Positions 53,103 to 61,036 of a stretch of DNA of 64,000 bases are shown one piece after another. The stretch is from Thermoanaerobaculia bacterium (GTDB lineage Bacteria; Acidobacteriota; Thermoanaerobaculia; Multivoradales; Multivoraceae). The stretch spans positions 455,283-519,282 of the forward strand of contig JAJDUI010000008.1 of NCBI GenBank assembly GCA_022826745.1, read 5' to 3'. The notes beneath the pieces were generated by a model. The model was not told the DNA's origin. It worked only from the letters and a program-made list of their open reading frames with translations, and did no database searches. The position numbers and the translations under genes were made by a program. The number at the start of each line of letters is the position of its first letter. The first letter of the stretch is position 1.

Positions 53103-55120
53103 CGTCTCTGCCTCTCGATCTCGATGAAGGGAACGACGAGTTCTTCAAGAGAAACGCCGCCGTGGCTCACCGTTCGGTCGCCTGTGGGCGCGAACGCCGT
53201 TCTGCCCGGTGCTAGGAGTGTGTGGCAGTCGTCCGGAAGCCCGGGTCCAGGCCACGCTACGGCTTCCGGGAACTGTTCCAACACGCGGTCTCGCAGGGCG
53301 GTGTCGGTGTACAAGCGGGCCCGCTTTCCGCGAGTGCTGACGAGGGCCCCCTCTGACGGGCGGCCGAAACCTGTTGCCTCGATGTTCCCGTGGTCGGAGG
53401 TGAGGAAGACGTCGAAGCCGGAATCGAGCAGTGTGTCCACCAGGGCAGCCGGGTACCCTTCCTCGGCCCACTGCCGAACCTGATTGTGCATTCCTGAAGT
53501 GCCGAGCTCCATCCCGTGCATGATGTCGTCAACCTTATTGACGACAAGCCCAAGCACGCGGAGCAACGGCTCCGAGATGCGTTGCTGTAGTTCGCCGATC
53601 CGGCTGTCGTCCCGGCCCTTCAAGTAGGCGACCTCGCGCTCGCTCAGACCGTGCTCGGCCCAGAACCTGCTCCATAGCGAGGCTTCCTTCTCGGTCGTGT
53701 GGATGCTCGCCTCAAAGTAGAAGGGCGGTCTTCCGGCGAAGATGGCTTGGCGCGACACGGAGGTGATGGTCGGCACCCAGGCGAAGACGGCGTTCGAGCG
53801 GAAACCGAGAGCCGGTCGTTGGCTCGCAAGCACGTCGCGGAGTACGAGCCATTGATCCAGCGCCAGCCCATCGACGACGACCAGGGCGATCTTCCGTCCA
53901 GGCGCGTCTTCGAGCCGCCTTGCGAGATAGCGGGGCAGATGGTGGACCATAGCCGGAGGGTCGGGCGGCTGGTTGTGCAGGCCCGCGTAGCGTTCTTCGA
54001 CCCATGTGCCGAAGGCTTCGTCAAGCCGGGCGCGCAGGCGGTCTATGCGCTCGCTCGACTCACGCCGAGCCGATGCCTGGGTCGCCCACCAGAGGTGAGA
54101 GAGGTGCGCCCAGCGCCAGGAGAACGCGAGCCAGTCCGGGTGACGGGCGCTGGCTGCAGGGAAGGCATCTTCGATGTGCGCCCACAGCATCTTGAACCGG
54201 CGCAAGCGACCAGCGTCCGAATCGCTGCGGATGCCGACTGAGATCCAGCCGCCGTGGCGAACCGTTCTCGGTGCATGGGGAACTGGGGCGAGCTTTCCTT
54301 CCAGAAACAGACTGACGACGTAGGGGCGGACGTCGGGGTGGTCGAACGGAAGCTGGGTCGGCTCGCCAATGCTCAGGCTGCGCTTCGCGGCCGCTTCCTG
54401 GTGGGCCGGCCCGTCGTCTTCCCCGGCGCTGTCGAGGAACCCGGGCCAACGCTCCTGCAGAAAGGCGAAGAAGGCCTCCCGGTTCGGGACGACGGGCTCG
54501 AGCGGCCAGGAGGCGAACGTCTCGCCTCGGCGGAGCACTTCGACGACTCGTTCGTCCAGCAGTCGCGGCATCCGTCTGTCCCGGCAATGCCGGCGCAGCA
54601 GAACGTGAAGAAGGTCGGCTGGAGATCGGATGTCGTTGGCCTGGATGCCGAAGACGTATTGGAGAACGAAGTCCTTCGTTGCGTTCTCGCCGAGTGCCTT
54701 CGACTTGCGCCGCCTTCGGGCTCGGTCAACAGCGTCCAGGTCCGCAGTGTCCAAGGCTGCGAGAACCGCATGGCTGAGGCCGGGGAACAGCTCGGAGAGG
54801 CCGAAGCGCAGCGGTCTTCCGGCTCGCAGGAGATCGTAGGGGGTGGCGGCAAGATCGTCGTGGTCGAAACGCAGGAGCAGTTCCGCGCCGTCACCGTCGA
54901 CGTCCTTCGAGGTGCCGCGTTGGCGGGATCGCAGCTCGTGGGCAAGGCGGAATGCGGCGGGGTCCTCGAAGGTGAGAAGCTCGAAGCCCCTTCCCCGGAT
55001 CGCCTCGAGCATCTCTTCGTCGAGCAAGAGCCCGTCGGGGTCGAAGGCAAGCGTTAGGGGCGCGACTCCTGAGACTAGGTCGGCGAGAATCCGCTTGCGC
55101 CAGCCGCACGGCTCTACCAT
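53099..55120 (-). CDS. pglZ: PglZ-type BREX phosphatase (type 3-like)
   Basis: 673 residues from ATG 55120. The alkaline-phosphatase-fold core occupies the C-terminal half: RKIALVVVDGLALDQW (first metal Asp, ~405-412), PTITSVSRQAIFAGRPP (nucleophile region), VFLTSDHGNIEATGFG (second metal site, ~575), and a final SHGGVSLEELVVPFIEIE. The N-terminal ~350 residues are the PglZ-specific part (APLTLAFDPDGLLLDEEMLE). PglZ is the hallmark of BREX/Pgl phage-defence systems and is required for defence, though its substrate is not firmly known. It lies between a decayed AlbA_2 remnant (upstream) and brxA (coupled downstream). Confidence 0.88.
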   Translation of the reverse strand: MVEPCGWRKRILADLVSGVAPLTLAFDPDGLLLDEEMLEAIRGRGFELLTFEDPAAFRLAHELRSRQRGTSKDVDGDGAELLLRFDHDDLAATPYDLLRAGRPLRFGLSELFPGLSHAVLAALDTADLDAVDRARRRRKSKALGENATKDFVLQYVFGIQANDIRSPADLLHVLLRRHCRDRRMPRLLDERVVEVLRRGETFASWPLEPVVPNREAFFAFLQERWPGFLDSAGEDDGPAHQEAAAKRSLSIGEPTQLPFDHPDVRPYVVSLFLEGKLAPVPHAPRTVRHGGWISVGIRSDSDAGRLRRFKMLWAHIEDAFPAASARHPDWLAFSWRWAHLSHLWWATQASARRESSERIDRLRARLDEAFGTWVEERYAGLHNQPPDPPAMVHHLPRYLARRLEDAPGRKIALVVVDGLALDQWLVLRDVLASQRPALGFRSNAVFAWVPTITSVSRQAIFAGRPPFYFEASIHTTEKEASLWSRFWAEHGLSEREVAYLKGRDDSRIGELQQRISEPLLRVLGLVVNKVDDIMHGMELGTSGMHNQVRQWAEEGYPAALVDTLLDSGFDVFLTSDHGNIEATGFGRPSEGALVSTRGKRARLYTDTALRDRVLEQFPEAVAWPGPGLPDDCHTLLAPGRTAFAPTGDRTVSHGGVSLEELVVPFIEIERQRR

Positions 55121-55126
55121 GGCGGC

Positions 55127-55361
55127 TTACGTGTCCGCGCTGCGGTTCGCGTCGGACCGCTTCGTCCAGAGCCTGACGACGAATCGGTCGTCTTGCTCCA
55201 GGAGATCGGGCTCTGTCCCGTTTTGAGTCCGCATTCCCTCAAGATTCAGTAGTGCCGCCATCTTCCTTCGCGAGCCTCTCCGGCCGGCAGTCGTCGCGCT
55301 TGAAGTCGACCCTCGAGTCCTCGCCGCCGTCAGTCAGTTCGAGTTCTTCAGTCCTGCTCAT
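55127..55361 (-). pseudogene. Decayed AlbA_2-domain (Schlafen-type) ATP-binding protein remnant
   Basis: On the minus strand from ATG 55361 the frame reads MSRTEELELTDGGEDSRVDF, then KRDDCRPERLAKE, the typical start of AlbA_2-domain regulators ('ESxxVEFKrDdxrPExLAKEivAlaN'), but it runs out of phase after LAKE and stops 6 codons later. In the +1 frame the sequence continues MAALLNLEG, the expected next block. It then jumps straight to NGTEPDLLEQDDRFVVRLW and a short tail ending at TAA 55127-55129, which resembles the end of such proteins. So a frameshift plus a large internal deletion remain of a once longer gene. It fills the 244-bp gap between the PHP-SMC ATPase and pglZ. Confidence 0.6.
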
Positions 55362-55364
55362 TCG

Positions 55365-58049
55365 TCAGAATCCGTACTTCCGGCGCCGGGTCTCGAAGGC
55401 GTCTTTGCCTCCCTCAAGAAGCTCCTCAACCAGCTCCCGGACCGGACGTGAGTCGATCGATCCTCGATGCTGTGGCTCGATTCGGGCGAGTCCGCCCTCT
55501 GCGTCGCCGGTGGCCGATAGCCCGAGGATCAACTCGGCATCGCCCAACACCGGGATGTTCGCGTTGTGCGTCGAAAAGACGAACTGCCTCCGTTGTTTCT
55601 CCGCTCGCATGCGAGGCACGACCCCTTCAGTGATGAACCGGTTGTCGAGGTCGTCCTCAGGTTGATCCACGATGAGCGGTGCGTCCGACTCCAGGAGAAG
55701 GAGCAGCAGGATCGCGGTCGCCTTCTGACCGGTGGAGAGATCGTCGAGAGCCTGCCAAGAGGGCGGCTTTCCCGCCGAGGCCGTGTTCAGGCTGATCGCC
55801 GTGGTCGAGCCGAGCTCTAGTTCTTCGATGCGCATCAGAACTTCCGACTCCGCTTTGCCGAGCCGTTCTGCCTGGCTCGAAGGGATAGTGTAGGTCTTGC
55901 ACAACGCCTCGGTGCCGGACCGACAGGCGTCGACAAACTGCGTTAGTGAGAGTTCCGGCTGCGAGCGCAAACTCTCAACAGCCTCCGAAAGGCGCCCTCC
56001 GACGTTCTTGCGCAGCAACTTGAAAAGGGGTTCGCGGTCGCCTCCTGACGTGACCTCGACCCGTACGCGGTCGCGGAGTCTCCTGTTGACCTTCCTGGCG
56101 GCTCGGTCAAGAGCGTGAAACTCGCTGGCCTTGACATCCTCCCACTCTGCGAGAAGCGTACGTCGGTGGTTCTGCTGCTCCCGTTCGAGCTGTCGTTGTC
56201 GCGTCAAGCGTTCGTGAAGCGGCCGCAGTTCCTCTAGTTGGCGACGGAGGCGGATGAACTCCTCGGCGTCCACGCTTGATCGCTTGAGTTCCCGCAGGAT
56301 CCGTTCGTACTGAGCCTGGACTTGCCGCCTGCGCAGGCGCCAGTCTGCATTGACCCGTTCAAGGCCTTCATCGGCGCGCTCCAAGGCTTCTTGCAGTTTG
56401 TCCGATACATCCATGAGGTCGCCTTCAAGCTCCGCGAGAACTTGGCTCGCGCGTGCCAGAATCTCCTTGGCGGGCAGCTCCTGAAGCGCTTTCGCCGACA
56501 GAAAAGTCCGGTCGATCGGGAGCTCGCGCTGGAACATCTCGAGAACCTCCCGGAAGGGCGCGGTACTTTGGGGAACGGAGGCAAGCACGCCTTCCTCGCG
56601 TACTAGCAAGCTCTGCTCCCTTAGCCGCTCTTCGAGCCCTGCCTCCCGAAAGCGCCGCAGAGTCTCTTCCAGCCCAGGAAGCGCGTCCAGACGGTCTTCG
56701 GCCGAGTCGATCTCGGTGTGGACATCGTTCAGGGCACGGCGGTTCTTCACGAGTTCGCGGCGGAGCGATGCCTTGCGTCTGCCGAGTGAGTCGTCTCTTT
56801 CTATGAACCGTCCAAGTAAAGTGGTGAGCTTGTCGGGGCTCTTCGAGAGCTCCGAGATCTCGTGCTGACCGTAGACCTCGATCTTCGGCAGGACGTCGGT
56901 CGGCGCCAAGTGCGACACGTCGCCGCCTTCCTCGCGCACCAAGGGTGGGTTGGGGATCGTTCGTTCGATCCGGTAGACGCGATGTCCAGGGCGGCGCACG
57001 CGGACACGAAGAGAGATCTTCGTGCCACTTCGCAACACTTGCCGCACAATGCCGTCATGCGCCTTACGCGCTTCGTTTCCGGCCGGCTCGAGTCCAAGTG
57101 CGCTGCGAATACTCTCGATGACAGTGGACTTACCAGTGCCGCGTCCGCCGATCAGCACGTTCAAGTTCGAGTTCAGATGGACGGTTACTCCATCGAGAAA
57201 GCCGCCTTCCCATCCCAGTTCGCGTAGCTCCATGTGCTCGTCCGAGCCCTGGTCGGCGATATCGGAGTTCAGTCGAATACGCGAGCCGGGGTCGAGGAAC
57301 GCCTGCCTCAGGCCTTCGATGCCTACGTCGTCCATTTTGATAAGACACGTTGCGGCGGGATCTTCGAGGTCTTTGGGCGTCGTCACGTCCCTCGAGTTGA
57401 GGACTGCTAGGGCAAGTCTGTCTTCGGGAGCTTGGGCGCGACAGTAGTCCACGTTACGGTTCTCGACGATCGGCCGAAACTCGGACGGCAGATCCGCGAC
57501 GGGTCCGGGAGTCTGGACAGCGAGCAGATTCTCGTCTCGCCACGCGCGGATTCGGGACTGACCGCTCATGACCCTGAAGAGACCACCGTCGTTCGTCACA
57601 TGGGCTGCTATGGCGATCCCGTCTTGGCTCTTGACGACCGACAGCGTTTCGCTGAACGACTTGTCGGCGATGTCCGAGGACGGGTCCGTGTCGCGAATGC
57701 CGAACTCCCCGAGGTAACGTTCAAGTCGGTCGTCGCTAGTGTCGAGTGGGTACAGGCAGAGGACGTGGACGCCTTCGCTCGAGGACAGTTCGAAGCCGGG
57801 AATGATGTGAACCGGTTGATTCTCGGCAGCCGCTCGAAAAGTCGCCACGTCGCGCACACTGTTGTGATCGGTCACGGCGAGGGCTTCGATGTTGAGATCC
57901 ACTGCTTTGGCAATGACCTCCATGGCGTGCGCGGTCGCGTCACCGTCGGACGGTTGACCACGGAACGTCTTCCGGTAGTGATGAGGATTGACCTGGAGGG
58001 CGCACTTGTAGAACCGGGCGCCGCGTTGGACGTGGGCGACGCGAGTCAT
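55365..58049 (-). CDS. PHP-domain plus SMC/RecN-like ATPase (TrlF-like) in the BREX-type locus
   Basis: 894 residues from ATG 58049 (ATGA overlap with the methyltransferase stop). Residues ~12-260 are a PHP-like domain: ALAVTDHNSV (~57-65), PVHIIPGFELSSSEGVHVLC (~79-98), GIAIAAHV (~144-151). The first PHP motif, normally HxH, reads ALQVNPHH, so one metal site may be lost. An ABC/SMC ATPase then wraps a coiled coil: Walker A GGRGTGKST (~301-309), a long charged helical region (~400-660, e.g. VSDKLQEALERADEGLERVN), signature LSTGQKATAILLLLL, Walker B PLIVDQPEDDLDN and H-loop FSTHN. The layout matches proteins annotated as TrlF-family AAA-like ATPases. A nucleic-acid-dependent switch or nuclease role is inferred. 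It sits where type 3 BREX has a helicase. Confidence 0.8.
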   Translation of the reverse strand: MTRVAHVQRGARFYKCALQVNPHHYRKTFRGQPSDGDATAHAMEVIAKAVDLNIEALAVTDHNSVRDVATFRAAAENQPVHIIPGFELSSSEGVHVLCLYPLDTSDDRLERYLGEFGIRDTDPSSDIADKSFSETLSVVKSQDGIAIAAHVTNDGGLFRVMSGQSRIRAWRDENLLAVQTPGPVADLPSEFRPIVENRNVDYCRAQAPEDRLALAVLNSRDVTTPKDLEDPAATCLIKMDDVGIEGLRQAFLDPGSRIRLNSDIADQGSDEHMELRELGWEGGFLDGVTVHLNSNLNVLIGGRGTGKSTVIESIRSALGLEPAGNEARKAHDGIVRQVLRSGTKISLRVRVRRPGHRVYRIERTIPNPPLVREEGGDVSHLAPTDVLPKIEVYGQHEISELSKSPDKLTTLLGRFIERDDSLGRRKASLRRELVKNRRALNDVHTEIDSAEDRLDALPGLEETLRRFREAGLEERLREQSLLVREEGVLASVPQSTAPFREVLEMFQRELPIDRTFLSAKALQELPAKEILARASQVLAELEGDLMDVSDKLQEALERADEGLERVNADWRLRRRQVQAQYERILRELKRSSVDAEEFIRLRRQLEELRPLHERLTRQRQLEREQQNHRRTLLAEWEDVKASEFHALDRAARKVNRRLRDRVRVEVTSGGDREPLFKLLRKNVGGRLSEAVESLRSQPELSLTQFVDACRSGTEALCKTYTIPSSQAERLGKAESEVLMRIEELELGSTTAISLNTASAGKPPSWQALDDLSTGQKATAILLLLLLESDAPLIVDQPEDDLDNRFITEGVVPRMRAEKQRRQFVFSTHNANIPVLGDAELILGLSATGDAEGGLARIEPQHRGSIDSRPVRELVEELLEGGKDAFETRRRKYGF

Positions 58050-61036
58050 GAGGCGGCGGTGTGGGTGAGCGCCTGGTCGTACCAGAGCATTAGCTTCTGG
58101 TCCTCTTGCAAGGCAGCATCTGGGAGTCTCCGAGCGACTTGAATGATGGTGTCGTAGTCGCGGTCTTGGTGGGCGCGGAAGAAGCCGGCTCGCACAGCTT
58201 CCAGGCGGAAGAGCTTCAGGCGGCGCTGGGGCGCATCGCGATACTCCTTGAACTCGCGAAGGAGAAGCCGGTTCCGGCGTTCTTCCACGTCCGATGCCTT
58301 ATTCGGATCGGGCACGTACCAGCGACCGGCTGCCTTGGCTCGCAGAGCGGCGTCCTCCTTGGGGAGGTTGCGAAGGTCCTTGTAGTTCGTAGAGAGATAG
58401 GAGTGAATCTGACTGGGTACGTCGCCTGAGCCGTCGTAGTGGAGGAAGTTCTGCTCGAGCATCTCCGACAGCTCGGGCAGCTTCTCGTGCTTCAGTGGAG
58501 CCAGCAGTTCTTGGAGGAAGTGCGGGTGTAGATCCTGGAAGCTCTGAGGCTTGCGGAGCAATCGCTGTCTGAGCCACTGTATGGCCGTCGCCTCGTCTCG
58601 GACGAAGATCTCCAACTGGGCCACATCGCTGGCAGTCATTCTCTTCCGGTCGTACTCCGCGACTTGGTCGGGCAGGAAGACCATGCCGTCGCGCTCGGGG
58701 TACCGCTGGCTGACGCCGATCAGGAACTCTCCCACGGAAAGTGGCACGGCGACCTCGCGAAGGACATGGAAGGCGACCATGCGGTCGAACAGGACGTGAG
58801 GCTGCCGCTCGTGGACGATCTCTGTCCGGCCTTCCTTGATGACGAACACGGGAAGTTGCTTCAGGTGCGTATGGAGGAAGTCCCAAGCGGCGTCCTCGGT
58901 GCCCTTGGTCAGCTTGAAGCGCCCTTCCAAACCCTCATTCGGTTTGTAAGCGGAGATGATGAGGTCCTGCTTGACGGCCGTGCTCGTTACCTGTTTGAAC
59001 GATCCTTGGCTCTTGTCCATGGTCCGTACGTCGGCGACTACAAAGCCTGCCGCGAGCAGCGCCTCTTGAATCGCGGTCCAGACGGCGTTGCTGGAGTTGT
59101 GAAACACAACAGTGATCCAGCGACCTGGCTTGAGGACACGTCTGTACTCCCCGAAGGCTCGCTGCATCAGGCGCTGGTAGGTGGGCAGACGCTTGGCTCT
59201 GACGCGATCGACAATGGCCTCCGGCGCCGCGTTTGTCAGCACGCCATGCCAAGACTCGATGAGGAAGTTCAGATCAGCGTAGTAGATGTTCTCACCGAAG
59301 GGAGGGTCGGTGAAGATGTAGTCAATGGAACGGTCGGGAATGTCGAGAGCCGCCGCCGTTCCTGCCGTCACCAAACTTGGTTTTCGTCCTTGGTCGTTAG
59401 CGCCGAATGTCTTGGCGAGACGGGAGAGTTTGTTGCCGAGGTTGTATCTGGGCGAGACTTCGGCGATTTGGGAGCCGACGTAGTACACGCCGGATAATTG
59501 GCGATTGACTTGGGAGCCGCCGAGCCGGCCGTGTTGGACTGGCTGGTAGCGATTGAGGATGGACATCCCCCAGGCAGCCTGCTCGACGAAGTAGTGCAGC
59601 ATGTGCCGAAGTCGGGGGTCGGAGTAGGAACCGGCGTGTTGCCAAAGGGCCGTCAGAGCCTTTGCGGCTCTCGGTAGATACAGGTGGTGTACGGCGGTCG
59701 TCTTCGTTGTCGCCATTCGCCCGACCCGAGTCATCTGACATTCGGGAAGCGGATTGGTCGGGAAGGAAGCCGGCAGTGGCATCGATGCGATCCGTTCAAG
59801 CAGGGCGGTGTCCGCTGATGTCGGGGTCTTCTCGTACCGTTCTCCACCCGCTCGATACTGAATCAGGGCAGGTTCACGTTTCGGGCGTTGACGCACCTCG
59901 GCGGTTGCTGGGTCGACGTAGTTCTCCAGGCGGAGTTCCATGTTCTCCTTGCGAGCGACGGAACCGCACTGCGGGCAGGTGATGTGCGGGTCGGTACGCC
60001 CAGTAGCCCTGTCCAGGGCTTCCCGGACGAAGACGAGTTCGCCGCCGCAGTTCAAGCATCCGAAGACCTCGCTCCAGACGGTGTATTCGACTCGGCCCTT
60101 CGTCCGCTCGTCGGTGTGCAGCGTCTCGTACATCCAGCCCAGCTCCGCATCGACATCGTCCAGCAGCTTGCGACCGGCCTCGGAGAACTCGTCCACATCG
60201 AAGGGCAGCGTGTAGTTCGCGGCGATGAAGCCCGCCAGTGGGGACAGATCGTTCAGGATGGCCCGACGAGCGCCCCACTTGGGCTTCCCCAAGCCCTGCT
60301 CAGTCCAGTTCGCTTCGAGCTCTCGACGGTAGCTCTCCGGTGCCGACCCGCACCATTGGGCGGCGACGCCGGTCATCCCGGAGCCGCAGAAGCCGTCGAG
60401 AACCAGATCGCCCGGTTCGGTGTAGTGGAGGAGGGAAGGGATGATCGCGAGATGTGGCACCTTGGTGTGGTAGCCATGAGCGCGGTAGACCGCGTGGGTC
60501 TTTCCTTCCTTGACGTCGACGGCGAATGGCGTGCGCCGGTACGATTCACCAGAGTCGTAGGGCTTGCCGTGGGCCTGTACGAACTCGCCGAGGAACGGAT
60601 TCGGGCAGGCCGTGTGCCAAGGCGGGTCGGAGAGGTTCAGGATGTCCTCGATCTTGCCTTGGGGGAAGCCGACCTCGTCCTTCCAGCGCTGCAGCAGGCC
60701 CTTGGTGCGATCCGTCGAGCGCATCCTCTGGACGAGTTTGCGGAGCTGCGTCTGGCTGCCCATGGGCCAGTGCCGAATGGCGGAAAGCCGCGCCACTGCG
60801 TCGTCGTCGCCGTCCCAGGGAACACCGTCTAGCCTCGCGTGAAGCTCCTCCAGTCCCTTCCTCAGCCTGCCCAGGAAGTGCTCCCGGCGTTCGTTGTCGC
60901 TCTTGAAGGTCAGCCCCAAACACTCGACCGGCCCGTGAGCCCGGGCATCCGTCCTGAAAGCCTCGTACAGCTTGTCCTGTGTCGGGGGCTCGCGACGGCC
61001 ACCGCGAATAGTGGCCGTCCGCTCTTCACTGGGCAT
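58046..61036 (-). CDS. Adenine-specific DNA methyltransferase of the BREX-type locus (PglX-like)
   Basis: 996 residues from ATG 61036, with GGAGA 8 bases upstream; a longer frame to 61075 is less likely. It overlaps the end of the AlbA_2 gene by 11 bp. AdoMet site: LVLDGFCGSGMTGVAAQWCG (~212-230). Catalytic motif: IDYIFTDPPFGENIYYADLN (~575-590). An additional SDPPWHTACPNPF at ~136 is typical of DUF1156/COG1743-like large methylases of BREX type 3. A treble-clef-like CLNCGGELVF ... ITCPQCGSVARK (CxxC x2, ~330-370) suggests a zinc-binding insert. No nuclease domain is visible. BREX uses host DNA methylation to mark self; the target sequence cannot be read from the protein. The stop overlaps the PHP-SMC gene start (ATGA). 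Confidence 0.85.
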   Translation of the reverse strand: MPSEERTATIRGGRREPPTQDKLYEAFRTDARAHGPVECLGLTFKSDNERREHFLGRLRKGLEELHARLDGVPWDGDDDAVARLSAIRHWPMGSQTQLRKLVQRMRSTDRTKGLLQRWKDEVGFPQGKIEDILNLSDPPWHTACPNPFLGEFVQAHGKPYDSGESYRRTPFAVDVKEGKTHAVYRAHGYHTKVPHLAIIPSLLHYTEPGDLVLDGFCGSGMTGVAAQWCGSAPESYRRELEANWTEQGLGKPKWGARRAILNDLSPLAGFIAANYTLPFDVDEFSEAGRKLLDDVDAELGWMYETLHTDERTKGRVEYTVWSEVFGCLNCGGELVFVREALDRATGRTDPHITCPQCGSVARKENMELRLENYVDPATAEVRQRPKREPALIQYRAGGERYEKTPTSADTALLERIASMPLPASFPTNPLPECQMTRVGRMATTKTTAVHHLYLPRAAKALTALWQHAGSYSDPRLRHMLHYFVEQAAWGMSILNRYQPVQHGRLGGSQVNRQLSGVYYVGSQIAEVSPRYNLGNKLSRLAKTFGANDQGRKPSLVTAGTAAALDIPDRSIDYIFTDPPFGENIYYADLNFLIESWHGVLTNAAPEAIVDRVRAKRLPTYQRLMQRAFGEYRRVLKPGRWITVVFHNSSNAVWTAIQEALLAAGFVVADVRTMDKSQGSFKQVTSTAVKQDLIISAYKPNEGLEGRFKLTKGTEDAAWDFLHTHLKQLPVFVIKEGRTEIVHERQPHVLFDRMVAFHVLREVAVPLSVGEFLIGVSQRYPERDGMVFLPDQVAEYDRKRMTASDVAQLEIFVRDEATAIQWLRQRLLRKPQSFQDLHPHFLQELLAPLKHEKLPELSEMLEQNFLHYDGSGDVPSQIHSYLSTNYKDLRNLPKEDAALRAKAAGRWYVPDPNKASDVEERRNRLLLREFKEYRDAPQRRLKLFRLEAVRAGFFRAHQDRDYDTIIQVARRLPDAALQEDQKLMLWYDQALTHTAAS

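Noticed and set aside
55252..55665. Plus-strand Ser-rich frame over the AlbA_2 remnant
   Set aside because: Low-complexity antisense product overlapping the PHP-SMC gene end; no start context.
57200..58049. PHP domain as part of a DNA polymerase III or histidinol phosphatase
   Set aside because: The domain is fused to an SMC-like ATPase with Walker motifs; no polymerase motifs are present.
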